Positions 47,521 through 59,599 of a stretch of DNA of 64,000 bases are shown piece by piece; within the stretch, counting starts at the first letter, position 1; the number at the start of each line of letters is the position of its first letter. The position numbers and the translations under genes were made by a program. This DNA is from Acacia acuminata (taxonomy: Eukaryota > Streptophyta > Magnoliopsida > Fabales > Fabaceae): positions 434,001 through 498,000 of the forward strand of contig JAFJYI010000014.1 of the NCBI GenBank assembly GCA_019022655.1, read 5' to 3'. Under the pieces are notes generated by a model. The model had not been told where the DNA came from. It saw only the letters and a list, made by a program, of their open reading frames with translations, and did no database searches.

Positions 47521-48272
47521 TTTCATGAAAGTTTCTCATCCTACTGTTTATAGGTTACTCCTTAAGAAGACAAAGCTTTCACCAGAGCTGAACTAGTAGT
47601 AGAAGAAGCCATGCGCGAGGAAGGAAGGAAAAACAAAAGAAATTGGACAAACTTTACTCCAACATGTCTTTTGTTCAAGAATCTATCTCAAGTCTAGACG
47701 GTGATGAGCTGTCCTGTCATCCAACGAAGGATCCATCCTATAGTGTATGTTTGTTTTAGTTTTTTAGAAATACTTATAAAATTTATGACGTAAGTATGTG
47801 AGATAAGTTTTATTTCAATTTGTATAAAAATGCTTTTGAAATTATGGCTTGAGTGTTTCCCAAACAAGCAAGTCATGCGAGAATATTGCCAGCTTTCCTT
47901 TATGTCAACTTGTCATATCTTGTGAGAATCTTGTAAGCTTTTACTTTATACCAAGTCTTATGCTACGCATTGGTGTTTCATCTTGCAGTTAGTCCCCAAG
48001 GTTTTATATAAGGAAGCCTTATCGATTCAAGGGGTAGAACAAGTCCATATCACCCATTTTCTATAAGAAAAGAGTGTGTTTTCTGTATAATTCCTTTTAA
48101 GCTTATTCTTTATCTTGAAAGTCTAAGATTATAATTTCTCATTTTTTCTCCAAAGATTTAAGTATGCTTTGCAATTACCTCTTTTAAGAAGACCCTATGC
48201 ATCAGAAAGAATATTACCACAATTCATTAGTAATGATGAGAAATAGCTAACTTTGGAACTCTATTCTAGTGC
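47521..48272. other. Intergenic, one unassigned open stretch
   Basis: A plus-strand frame at about 47565-47695 reads DKAFTRAELVVEEAMREEGR and on to a stop; not recognised, with no splice context. Otherwise no feature. Confidence 0.3.
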
Positions 48273-48574
48273 CACTACAAAAAAAAACCTCGAATTCTTC
48301 GACGGAATTAGGGACAAAAAAATTCCGTCAAAAATTATCCACAAAATTCTGTGGTTCCGTGGGTAAAAATTACCCACAGAATTACCCACGGAATTCTGTG
48401 GGTAATTAAAATTACCGACGGAATTGAAATTACCCATGACATTTTTACCGACGGAAATTTTCCGTTGGTAATTTTAATTACCTATGGAATTACCCACGGA
48501 AATTACTCACATAATTCCCTTGATAATTTCTGACGGAACTTTTTCCATCAATAATCTGAGGTTTTTTTGTAGTG
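48273..48574. mobile_element. 302-bp mini-CACTA element
   Basis: Ends CACTACAAAAAAAAACCTC / GAGGTTTTTTTGTAGTG, the CACTA-superfamily terminal pattern. Subterminal arrays of TTCCGTSGGTAATT-like motifs in both orientations, which in autonomous elements are transposase-binding repeats. No coding region. The 3-bp duplication is imperfect (TGC / TGT). Confidence 0.85.
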
Positions 48575-49399
48575 TGTTTAGAGATTGATTGCCTAACATG
48601 GCTTGAAAATGAAGAGTTAAATGAGGCCTGACCTGGATTAAGATCTTGAGACATCTAGGTCTAAGTTAACTAGGTTTTATATCTATCTCATTCCTACGAT
48701 TGAGTTGCTTAATACTCAATTTTGCATTGGGATTCTTCTTGGGGCCTGTAACTTTGTTAGTGTCTTGATGTTACTTCATTGATAATACAACACAGTAGAG
48801 TTATTGGTATATGGAAGAACTCCATCGCCATGTGGTATCATTTTTTTTTTTTTTTATTTTAAAAAGGTTGTTTATTTTAAAAAGCATTAATCGAAAATTT
48901 TAAATATATACCGTTTGTATTTAGATGGTGTAGATCTCACCAGAACTACGGGCACCACCGCACCATGGTGCTCATTGCACTAAAACGGTTTACCGTATTC
49001 GGTCCTAATTATAAGACCTAGTTGACTTTTTTTATAAAGATTAAGGAAGTTAAATAAGTTACTTAATCATTTCATATATTGTGTATCCTTATACTCCATC
49101 TGGTCCTAATTATAAGACATATTTAACCGATTTTGGAGAGATTAAGGAGAGAAGTTAAATTAATTAATTTTACTTATTTTCCTAAAATGCCCTTATATAA
49201 CTTTAAAATGACTTAAGTAAAAGTGAATCAATAACGTCAACCCCCTTCTACATATCTTTTAGACCTAAAATTTTCTTTTCTACACACACACACACACACA
49301 CATATCTATACATATATATATGCATACCGCATGTGCGTGCACATACACACACATATAGACACACACATATATGTGTGTTTATATATGTACAGACACATA

Positions 49400-52300
49400 C
49401 ACTACTACAAAAATTGGATATCACTACCCCAAAAAACATCCTTATTTTAAAAATAAGAAGTAAAAAAGGAAGGCAGTGGCATTCTTGTAAATATATGGAA
49501 GGAAAATGAGGCTTCAACATCCTGAATAAAAGTTTAGGACTTGTAAAATTGATTTTTGGCGTTCTAACAATTTTTTCAGGACGCTTTAAGTAGTTTCGCT
49601 TGAGAATTTTTTGTTTGGCACCATGGTATTTAATGTTCTATAGAGTAAAAAATCATTTTTGGCGTCCTGAATTATAGTTTAGGACTTATAAAATTGGTTT
49701 TTATCGTCCTAAATTTGATTCATGACGCCTAATAGCCATAATTTTTTGTTTGGCGCCATGAGATTTTTCTTGGAATAAAATTTCATTGGAATCCAAATTC
49801 CAATAAATTTTCATTGATTTTTCTTGGAATAAAATTTCATTAGGCGACTGAATTGAATTGAATTCAGTCGCCCAAATTTCAATAAATTTTGGCGCCATGG
49901 GATTTTTTTAAATAAAATTTATTTGTTTGGCGCCTAACATTGGCGACTGAAAGACTTCGGTCGCTATTTTGATTTTAGGCGACCCGATTGCAATTCAGTC
50001 GTCCAAATTGGAAAAGACTAAAATCCAAAATCAAGTCCTTTCGGATCGCCTAAAATCCGCTTTTAATTTCAAAGTTCCATCAGTCCATCGTTCACTCTCG
50101 CGCTGCTTCCTACTTCCCAAACCCTAAAACCCAAATCATCCGCTACCTCCTCCACTCACGGCGTCGTCATCCTCCATCGCGGCATCGCTGATTCACCAGT
50201 CGTCGTCGTGCTCCCATCGACCTGCATCGAACTCGTTCTCTGCTCGTGCTCCGATTGCTCCCTACTGACCCAAACTAGAACTCATCGGTCGTCGCGTGCC
50301 CTCCTCCACTCCGGCCAGGATCCGTCGCTTTTATCATCGGTGCTTATTTATCCTATTTCCAAGTTTCTTATTTCTCCTATTTCCTTGGTGCTTATTTCTC
50401 CTATTTCCTCCCCTGTTTTCGCATTTGATGTTACATGGTATGCATATGGCCCCAATAATTTATAAACAGTTATTGCTTAGAGTCTTTGTTTGTAACCTGT
50501 ATATTTTCCACAGTAAGTTTCTTTTATGCCTATTCTGTGTCAGTGGTTTATTTATTTCATTTTCTTGAGCTTAACTGGTAGGTGTAGATCTGGTTGGATG
50601 GTAGAGAATGTGTCTCTTGCTTGTGTAATTGAAGGAAAACCTTAAAGTCAGGCTTAGATGTCTGTAATGTTGTATTTTTGGGAAATAATGTTGGATTGCT
50701 TAGGGATTCCATGTGAAAAAATGTGGTAAAGAAGACGGTAATTAGGTAAGGATTATTTATACTTTTCAAGAGATTGGAGCTGCTTGTACTTATCAATATG
50801 AATTAAGGCATTCCATACTGCCTAAGTTTCCACAAGTCTTTTGAACATATCGTCATGACCTAACTTTTGATGATGTATGCATATGCATGTCATGCATTTT
50901 TTTTGTTTGGTGCATGACATTGTCCTACAACTTACTGTCATGATTGACTTGTTTTTGGAATATGCCAAGAATGGAGTATGAAAAGAGATTAGAAAATGTG
51001 ATACTAGCTAATCTGTAAATTAAGAATCATAGAGAAACAAGGAAAACAAATTTAGTTAAGACAACATTTCTAATTAAGAATCAATTCTAATCTAGTTATC
51101 TTTGATGTATTTTAGTTATTATGATAACTAATTAAGAACAAACTAGTTATCTTTGTTAGCATCATATATTTCGTTAGCAGTTCTCGCTATCTTGCATTAT
51201 AAATTTTCCTATTATCTTGTGTTTTAAAATGTATCGTGAGTTTTGTATAGGTCTTTACTAGTTAGGGTTTGGCAATGTCAATAGATTCATTTGTAAAAGT
51301 TCTATTAGCTTTCCTCTTGATTTGTTAAAGGGCAAAGAATTCTTGACCTCACATGAAATAGTTTTCTTTGAGGTTATCTTTTGGTTTGTTTTACGCAAAA
51401 TTTGATTGCTTTGTTTTGTTTTTGTGCAGGGTTTTAATTGAGATTCCCAAGATTGAAGTCAGATATGAGAATCTATCAATAAAAGGAGATGCTTATCTTG
51501 GTATGAGGGCATTGCCAACATTGCTGAATTCTACTATAAATGCAATAGAGGTATTGTCATTTGAAAGGAACTTACCTTAATTTTCCAAATTCAAATCTCA
51601 GTTTTGCTGTTCCCTTGAGATATTAAGATTACTTATCTTAGTTTTTTTTTTTATTTTGATGGTGGACAATAGGGATTTTTGGGATCATACAGTATGACCA
51701 TGGATAGTGCAAAAATTTCTAAGCTCAAGAACCACCTGAATTCCACACGTAGAACTAATTCAAGTGGTTTAGAAGCCTTTCAATCTTGCCCTTGATAAGA
51801 AAGAAGTTAAAATTTGGATTTTGTCTAATCTCAAACAAATGAACAACTAGAAAAGCATAACCCAATAAATAAGATAAGAAATCACTGAATTTAGTCCCTA
51901 TTTGTGTTTTAGAAGTGAATACAACATGGCTCAGTTATTTCCTCATGGATTATGGTGCATCTGAGATATACTAGGCATAGAGTGTTATTTTATTTTGATT
52001 ATAAGTTGGACTTGGATGAAAATTCAATCTAAAGGGCCTTGTGCTTGGGAATGAATTACTTGTTAATGTGAATATTAGGGTGATTGTCAATGTGAATAGG
52101 CAAGTTATTACTTGTTAGGGTGATTGTCAATGTGAATAGGCAAGTCATTGGGTTGATTAAAGTAGCTCAAACTCAATGTTGAAATTTAGAGAAAAAATGT
52201 TAATTGAATATATGTGTGTAGAGTTGCTGTGCTAGGTTTGCTAGCTATGGATATTATTAACTTGACTTGAACTATATTTTGAGCAATGTCTGGGCTTGTA

Positions 52301-52568
52301 TAGCTGAAATCTATGACTTCTGATTGTATATTTCAGTTTTGCAGCAAAATGGCTAAACATACAGCAAGCAATTTTTTTTTTTTTTTTTTTTAAAAACAAA
52401 ACTAATAAGAGGTGACCTGAAAGCTTAATTCAGGATGCCTCATAGGATGCCTGAATTGTATCAGGTCGCCAAATATAGTAAAAACAACGACACCCTCCCA
52501 GACATCCCTCTGAAAAGGGACGTTAATTGGGTCTTATTTATGTCTTTTTTTGGTATTTTGTAATAGTG
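49400..52568 (+). mobile_element. CACTA element carrying host gene pieces
   Basis: A 3169-bp element. Left end CACTACTACAAAAATTGG, right end GGTATTTTGTAATAGTG, with ATA duplicated on both sides (49397-49399, 52569-52571). Subterminal repeats TTTGGCGCC and GGCGACTGAA near 49555-50040. A C-rich segment at 50080-50330 resembles a gene leader. One ABCG exon lies at 51430-51550. No transposase is recognised, so it is non-autonomous. Confidence 0.88.
51430..51550 (+). pseudogene. Captured ABCG/PDR transporter exon
   Basis: An acceptor TTTGTGCAG, an open 121-bp block and a donor GTATTG. The block encodes VLIEIPKIEVRYENLSIKGD followed by AYLGMRALPTLLNSTINAIE. This matches the N-terminal region, before the first ATP-binding domain, of full-size plant ABCG (pleiotropic drug resistance) transporters. 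No other transporter exon is nearby, so it is an isolated fragment with its splice sites. Confidence 0.75.
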
Positions 52569-52579
52569 ATATATATTGA

Positions 52580-52627
52580 CAAACACACACACAGATACAT
52601 ATATGTATAAACACACATATATATACA

Positions 52628-52713
<86 letters not shown>

Positions 52714-52740
52714 TGTGTGTGTGTGTGTATGTACATATGT
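52580..52740. repeat. (AC)n-(GT)n palindromic microsatellite
   Basis: AC repeats at 52629-52710, interrupted once, turn directly into GT repeats (52711-52728) at ACACGTGTGT. Spurious ORFs of alternating residues run through it. Confidence 0.9.
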
Positions 52741-53282
52741 GCGTGTCTATATATATGTATTGATAAATTAACGACAGTTGATCGATAAATAAATTAAAAT
52801 CTAACAATTTAAAAGCTTCACTGACTAGAAGAGTTTACACACCCACATACATATAATCACTAAAAAAACAAACACACTTGAGAGAATAAAATATGGGTAT
52901 TTTAGGAAGAAATAGACAAAAATTATAATGTTATCTTATAATTAGGACCAAAACCAACTCCTAAATATTGTCCTATAAATGGGACGGAGGGAGTATTATA
53001 TATTAGTTTATTAGTCAAACTAATTAGTCTGAAGGAAAAAATAAAAATAAAAATACTCTAAAGTAATTTCATTAGCTTCCTTAATATTTCCAAAAAAATC
53101 AACTAAGTTTTATAATTAGGACAGGAGGGAGTAAACTTTCCTTATAGTCGTTGACCATTCTCTCAGAGTTTTTTTAGACATAAAAGAACATTACATCATT
53201 AAAAACTCAAGAATACCAATTGAGATTCAGTGAAATATATTTGCACTTTAACTCTTTATTTAGACATTGTAACAAAAACGTT

Positions 53283-54963
53283 TAATTAATCTGTAATTTT
53301 TTGCCAATAATTAATCTGTTAGTAATATTTAGAGGAATGGCAGGTACTAGTGAAGGCAAAGGAGTGGCAGCATTCGCATCATCGAGAGGATCATAGTTCG
53401 AAACAGCAGCTGGGACTGGTGAGAGAGGGACACGGTAAATGAGAAGATAATGAGGCTCATCAATGACAGAGGGAGACTCAGACAAGTGAGAAGACGAGAA
53501 GAAAGAAGAAGACTCATGAAAGGTCTTATCAGTAGACACAAGATAACCACGGAGTTCAGGAGAATAACACCGATAGCCTTTCTAAACTCGAGAATAACCA
53601 AGGAAGACACATTTTAAGGACTTGGGGTCAAGTTTACTAACACCCGGACGGACATCCCGAACAAAGCAGATACAGCTGAAAATTTTAGGATCAATAGGGA
53701 ATAACTTAGTGGTAGGAAACATAACGAAATATGGAACGACACCACTAAGGACAGTCGAATGTATGCGGTTGATGAGAAAACAAGCAGTAGATATGGCATC
53801 AACCCAAGATGATTTAGGGACACAAGAGTGAAATAGGAGAGCACGGGCAGTTTCTAAGAGATGGTGATTCTTTCTTTCAGCAACACCATTTTGGGCAGGT
53901 GTATCAACAAATGAGGATTGGTGAAGGATGCCATGACTATGCATATAATCAGTGAAAGGGGCGAAAAAATATTCTTTTGCATTGTCACTTCGAAGAATTT
54001 TCACAAGAGTATTAAACCGTGTTTGAATTTCAGCACAGAAATGACGAAAATGAGTAAACAATTCAGAGCGCTCTTTCATTAAGTAAAGCCAAGTTGTTCG
54101 GGAAAAGTCATTAACAAAAGTGACAAAGTAACAATAACCAGTCTGAGACACAACTGAACATGGACCCTAAACATTAGAATGAACTAACTCAAAGTGGGGA
54201 CGCAACCCGTTTATTGACTCGAGGTGCCAAATGAACACAAAGGTGTTTGGCAAATTGATATGACTCACAATCCAAAGAAGATAAAGATGAAAACTGAGGG
54301 TACAACCGTTTTAGGGAAGACAAAGACACATGATCTAGATGACAATGAACTTCAAAGGGAGACGACCCACTAGAACAAGCAACAGAACGCGGCACCTGAT
54401 CATCAAGGATGTAATGCCCACCAGATTCATAACCTCTACCGATAATCCGCTTCATCGAAAGATCCTGAATTAAACAATAGTCAGGGTATAGTGAGATAAA
54501 GCAATTCAAATGACGAGTATGTTTACTGGGAGACAAGACTAAATGTGAGTTCAGGAACATTAAGGACGGAAGTGAGGGAAATGGATGTAGTCGGTAAAAC
54601 AATTCTGGATCCAAGAACTCGGACCAGGGAACCATTGGCGACGAATATGGAGGATGGGTTGGCATAGGGGGCATACGATGAAAATAAATTATGGCTACTT
54701 GTCATGTGGTTGGTGGCACCAGAATCAATGACCCACTTGGTGGAAGTGGTAGCAAGGTCAGAAGACAAAGTACCTATAGCAAGTGCCCCTACAGAGGATG
54801 GACCAGAATTAGATTGATCAAGTGTCTAAGCAATATGAGCAAAGCCACGCTGTTGATCACGTTGCTGTTTAGTCTACAATTTTCAATAATTTTTCTTGAC
54901 GTGCCCAGGTTCCTTGCAATAATAGCATATAATATTGCCAGAGGGTGGAACATGAATTATTAA
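53283..54963 (-). pseudogene. Ty1/copia pol fragment, second element
   Basis: Minus-strand remnant in the order zinc knuckle (CYYCKEPGHVKKN, last Cys lost, ~54905), protease (KWVIDSGATNHMT, ~54735), pre-integrase HCHLDHVSLSSLKRLYP (~54320), integrase (FVTFVNDFSRTTWLY; SDNAKEYF; GVAERKNHHLLE, 54120-53860) and the C-terminal CVFLGYSRV near 53590. Reverse transcriptase, RNase H and LTRs are absent; frames shift near 54180 and 53580. Different sequence from the 35-42 kb copia. Confidence 0.9.
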
Positions 54964-54969
54964 TTTTAT

Positions 54970-55225
54970 GTTATTTTTCTTCTTCATTCATAAATATTCC
55001 TTCCCTTTGTTTTTATAAGAAATAACTACGATACATAGCTTACTGAAAAAAAAAACAAATATAATTTGTTTCTATTTATAAAAAAACATTTAGAGAATGT
55101 CGAGAATGTCTAAAAATTTCTTTATTAGTTTCACTTTTTCCCACATTTAATTACTCATTTCAATATTAGTACGTTTAATATAAAGAGAGATTTCAAATTC
55201 AAAGAATCTATTTTATCAAATTTAG
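54970..55225. repeat. Dispersed copy of the ~245-bp repeat
   Basis: CATTCATAAATAYTCCTTCC ... ATACATAGCTTACTGAA ... TTTAATATAAAGAGAGATTT matches the tandem array at 60110-60800. Confidence 0.75.
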
Positions 55226-55999
55226 CCATTTTTGTTTGATTCCTTTCACCTATATATAAATTGACGTTTAAACCTATGATTTTATACAATATTTTGATTT
55301 AGTCTTTTATATTTATAATGCATCTTGTCAATCCCTTTTACCTAACACTGTTAGTCTCGAATGCTACTTTTTTGTGTGTCAATCATTGTTGTTCTAAAAA
55401 TTTGAACTTAATGTTTCAACATTTGTAAGTATTTTATCAACATATAAAATTTCAATGTAGGCATATAAGAACTGAACGTACATTTTTCCTTATATGTGTG
55501 TGTGTGTGTGTGAGAGTGGTAATTCCCATTGCGACATTATGCAGCCATCCAGCTTCCCGCAATAAAAATTAGATTTATGTTTTATAAAATGTTGAATGTA
55601 TTGAAATATTGGATTTTTCCAAAGTGTCTTGTACACAAGAGAAGGTATCCTTAAACAGAATTTAGAAAAGCCACAAATTAAATTCACTTAAAGAATATGC
55701 AATGTATCTCTTCTAAATATTATTTAAAGATGACACTTTATGTGAGAAATGTCTGAAATTATAGTTAAGCTTCATATAATATTAACTAAAAATATTTCAT
55801 CACATACAAAAAGATGTAAGCTAAGAAGTTTCTATAAATTAGATACAATACTACAATTTATTTAATACCACCCTCCATACTGGCCGGAAGCTGATCTGAA
55901 TTTATAATCACCCCTTATTTTAACAGAAAACTTGGATATTACGTAATTAAAGGGCCATATAACCTCAATAGTGGACTTACAAAACATAAGTAAACAAAG
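55226..55999. other. Intergenic, 3' side of the P450
   Basis: A worn MULE-TIR-like stretch (TTTAGTCTTTTATATTTATAA ... CCTAACACTGTTAGTCTCGA, about 55296-55362) resembles one end of the 1344-2352 element; no partner end. (TG)n near 55496-55511. Otherwise 3' UTR or plain AT-rich DNA. Confidence 0.45.
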
Positions 56000-58480
56000 C
56001 TAAGGGCAATATGCGATGGGAACTAAACAAAGGTCTTTCTTTATCTTTACTCCACCAGCAAATTTCTCAGTCATGTCCATTTGTTCATGCTTTTCCCCGT
56101 TAGGAAGTTGCCAATCAAAATGGTAAAGCAGATTAGCTATCATCAATTGTAAAATTGTTGTAGCAAACAAGATTCCTGGACATATCCTCCTTCCTGCACC
56201 GAATGGAATAAACTCAAAGTTTGTACCTCTGTAATCAATTGAACTGTCGATAAATCTCTCGGGATGAAATTTCTCTGGTTCATTCCAATAATCCGGATGT
56301 CTTCCAATAGCCCATGCATTGATCATCACTCTTGTTTTGAGAGGTATCTCATAGCCATTAATTTGACATACCTCACTGTTTTCCCTTGGAACTAGCAACA
56401 CACCAGGTGGATGTAACCTTAAAGTTTCTCGAATCACCAAATCTACATATATTAATTGATCAAGCTCTGACTCATCCACGTATCCTTTTTTCCTATAGAC
56501 TGTCCGTACTTCTTGCTGTGCCTTGTTCATGACTTCTGGGTTTTTCATCATTTCTGCCATTGCCCACTCTGTTGTTGTTGCTGATGTTTCAGTTCCAGCA
56601 ACAAATATGTCCTGAAAAGAATCAGTGCCATCATTAATTAAAAATGGATAGTATGCATATTATGTTTGTGTCTATGAGCGGGTTCATTGCAGCTAAGACT
56701 TCACAGTTTTTGCTGATCATCAATTAATTCCTTCCTCTAATCCTTAATATAACATCTAGATAACTAATTCGCGGATATTAAAAAAATTAGTTTAGTTAGT
56801 TAGTTGTAATAAATGGGTGTTGGTTTGACTAAAATATCCTCTTTAATCATGTGCATTGGAAGTACCTTGTATAGAAACCCTATTAATATGTGAAATCACT
56901 AGGGCTTTAGGAAAAAATTTATATATTTGATAGATAAAGTGGATCGATATCTTATATTTAGAACCAAAATAAACAAATTGCCAAGCTCTAATATTAGGGA
57001 GCAAGGGAGTAATAGCAAAGTCCTTGTAGAAATTGACAAATGACAGATAAATATAAATATTAATATTAATATAAAAGGTTTAACCCACTCACTTCTATGT
57101 GAGTGTGGTAGAAAAAATGTTTTTGCAGTAAAAGTAGAAACATTAAACCCTAATATAAAATATAAATAGAATTAAAGAAAAATGTTTTTGCAGTAAAATA
57201 TATACCTGGTATATATTGATAAACATAGATTACTCCCTTAGGTCCTTTATACTAGTTATTTACCTAATTTGAATAGATTAAAGAAGTTAGTTAAGTTATT
57301 TAATATGATATGTATTTTCTAACACTCTAGTAATTCCCTTTTTCCCTTTTCTTCTTGATTATTGTTATGCGAGCCTCAATAGGAGTAAATTAGAAGATGA
57401 TTGACAAATATAAAAAAATAGGTCTTATATTTAGGACCAAAACTAACTTTCAGACATGTCTATTTAAAGATTGGAGGGAGTAATAAATTTCATTACCAAC
57501 TAATATAAGCATGAAACATTGGATATAAATCATACATACAAAGTGTATATGTATACTGATGATTGATTAAACTAATTAAGACTTACCATGAGAACAGCTT
57601 TGATGTTGTTGAGAGTTAAGGGGATTTCAAGGTCATTCTCTTTTTGAATCCTTAGAAGAACATCAACGAGGTCCTCTTCATTATCTGCTTCTCCTTTATC
57701 GCCACTCTTCTTTCCTAAGTGATCATTGAGGATATTAGTGAATACCCTATCAAGCTCTTGACGGGTCTTTTCAATTTTAGCTTTTGTCCCACTGATCATA
57801 CGAAGGAACTTGAGTGAAGGATAGAGATCACAAATCGATAAGCCACTCCTCACAATCTCTACCGCGTACATGATAGCCACTAGAGCTTCTTCAACATTAT
57901 GAGTCTTCTGACCGAAGGCAGCTCGAGCAATTATGGAGTTTGTGAGTGGATAGAGTTTCTGAGTGAGATTCACAACAGAACTAAATTCAACAGATTGGCA
58001 AATATCCTTCACTAAGGCAGAAACTTCCTCTTCCCTTATTTTTCTGAATGTCTGGACCCTCTTTGAAGACAAAAGCTCCAAAGTACAGATCCTTCGAAGT
58101 TGCCTCCAATAGCTTCCATACGGAGAGAAGACTATGTCTGTGTTATCATAAGCCAAAGTTTCACCAGCAATAATTTTGGGTCTATTGGCAAAGATTGTGT
58201 CATGGGTTTTCATGACTTGCTTGGCTACTTCTGGGGAAGAGACTATGACGTGGGACACGTGGCCGAGCTGAAGGTGCATTAATGGTCCATACTTCTTTGC
58301 CAAGTCTCTAAAAGATTGATGCGGTAGTGACCCAATCTGGTGAAGGTTTCCTATGAGAGGTAGTTTCCATGGTCCTGGGGGTAGGGCTCTGGGGGATTTC
58401 TTAGATGCTAGAAGTCTGTGAATCATTACGAGGAAGCAAAGGAAGGTGAAGAGGATGGAGTATGAGATCTGAATCTCCAT
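56000..58480 (-). CDS. Cytochrome P450, CYP71D-like, complete
   Basis: ER-anchored haem-thiolate monooxygenase of the plant A-type CYP71 clan, probably acting on a terpenoid or other specialised metabolite. Two exons: 58480-57587 (298 codons) and 56611-56000 (203 codons plus TAG), GT-AG, phase-0 intron at the position usual for this clan. 501 residues, normal length. N-terminal membrane anchor residues 1-24; hinge PPGPWKLPLIGNL; I-helix AGTETSATTTEW (303-314); K-helix ETLR (360-363); PERF (415-418); haem loop FGAGRRICPG with axial Cys442. Nothing is missing, so it is likely functional. Closest in feel to CYP71D; the substrate cannot be inferred. No other pathway gene lies nearby. Confidence 0.95.
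57077..57150. mobile_element. 74-bp GG...CC MITE in P450 intron
   Basis: GGTTTAACCC... to ...ATTAAACCC with TAATATAAAA repeated at 57067-57076 and 57151-57160. A short relative of 42510-42700; shares GTAAAAGTAGAAACATTAAA. Confidence 0.8.
57233..57480. mobile_element. Stowaway MITE in P450 intron
   Basis: TA-CTCCCTTAGGTCCTTTATAC at left, AGATTGGAGGGAG-TA at right. AT-rich interior with no coding content. A probable second, worn copy lies at about 56727-57010 in the same intron. Confidence 0.75.
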
Positions 58481-58558
58481 TGATGATCAAGGCTATGGAA
58501 ATGGTGGATAGTGCTGTAGCGTAAGGATTTGAAGAAACAGATCAACTGGCGTGGGTGG

Positions 58559-58572
58559 TTTTATAACCAATG
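58559..58572 (-). promoter_or_regulatory. TATA box with CAAT motif for the P450
   Basis: The minus strand reads ATTGGTTATAAAA; TATAAAA at 58565-58559 stands about 80 bp before the ATG, a normal plant core-promoter distance. ATTGG is a reverse CCAAT. Confidence 0.6.
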
Positions 58573-58707
58573 ACGGTGCTGCATTTGACAAAATTATTTT
58601 GAGCAAAATACGTTAACCATCCCTTGTTTTGTCTAAATTACAGAAACCTTGTTTGGTCATAAGAATATCTTTGGCATCAATTTGTTCCCTTTAATAAGAG
58701 ATACTAA

Positions 58708-59410
58708 CAATGGCGGAACCACGAAAAATTTTTAGCCCGGGCAAAAAAATAAACATATTGAACTACTCCCTTTAGTTTTTATTATAAGGCACCAACTAGC
58801 AAGTATATTTGGTCCTTTTTATAAGGCACTTGCTTGTTTCTAAATAGCATTAAATATTTTTATATATACCCATAATTAAAAAGGTGTGGGTGAGAGTAAT
58901 AATTAATAAAAATTAATTATTTCTCTTTTTTTGAGCAAAAAAAGAGTAATAAATAATATGATATTAGAGTTTAGTATAATTAATAGGGATAATATTGAAA
59001 ATTATTTAAATTTTAGGACCAATTTAATGACTTTAACTGTTTTTATTGACTTGTGAGAATTATTAGTGGTTCCTTAAATAAGGACCGGAGGAGGGAGTAT
59101 TTACTAAATAGTATCAAATAACCTTGAAAATACAAATAAATAATAACTGACAATTATAATTCAAAACAATATGTAAGATGATACTAACTTTTTTGGTATC
59201 TCAAACAAGAATTTTACTTTCTTTTCACATCCCAATGAGTAATGAAACAAACATTATCTTTACAAAGAAGATAAAAAATTAGCTGGGGCCAAATTTGTGG
59301 CCAAATAAAATATCATATAATAAATACATATATATTTTCACAAATTTTATTAGATCAGTTAGGCCAAATTGTGCAAACCGGGGCCTGGCCATCAAAGAGT
59401 TCCGCCACTG
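58708..59410. mobile_element. hAT-type non-autonomous element, 8-bp TSD
   Basis: Ends CAATGGCGGAAC / GTTCCGCCACTG with perfect 8-bp duplications GATACTAA at 58700-58707 and 59411-59418, diagnostic of hAT. Inner ends include GCCCGGGCAA and GGGGCCTGGCC. Contains a Stowaway MITE. Lies about 230 bp upstream of the P450 ATG. Confidence 0.88.
58766..59097. mobile_element. Stowaway MITE nested in the hAT element
   Basis: TA-CTCCCTTTAGTTTTTATTA at left, AAGGACCGGAGGAGGGAG-TA at right. Younger than the hAT element it interrupts. Confidence 0.8.
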
Positions 59411-59599
59411 GATACTAATATGTTTGAAATTGTTATTATTATTTTTCAATTTTTTGCTATTATTAATTATTGGTTAGTCTCAACTGACTTATTCTTTTTC
59501 CATTAAGAAATGTGTTTTTAGAAACTAATAGCATCGTTCTTAAAAATTTATGAACTTTAACAAATTTTAACCAATGTTTTAATTTAGATAATATACCTA

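Larger units (their letters stand above)
49094..52993. mobile_element. Inner Stowaway MITE, split by CACTA
   Basis: Starts TA-CTCCATCTGGTCCTAATT at 49094 and ends AATGGGACGGAGGGAG-TA at 52993, the Stowaway end and TA target. It is inserted in the outer MITE and itself opened by the CACTA at 49400-52568. CA repeats lie on both sides of the CACTA. Confidence 0.75.
48997..53131. mobile_element. Outer Stowaway-like MITE, split
   Basis: Left half 48997-49091 (GGTCCTAATTATAAGACC ... TGTGTATCCTTA) and right half 52996-53131 (TTAGTCAAACTAATTAG ... AATTAGGACAGGAGGGAG then TA) join into one MITE like that at 44256-44478. Confidence 0.7.

Noticed and set aside
52461..52807. ORFs of 70-91 codons rich in His/Thr or Val/Cys
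   Set aside because: They are translations of AC/GT repeats, not genes.
53614..54963. Plus-strand ORFs over the second copia
   Set aside because: Antisense shadows; integrase and protease motifs are all on the minus strand.
58100..58282. Plus-strand 60-codon ORF
   Set aside because: Antisense to the conserved P450 exon 1.
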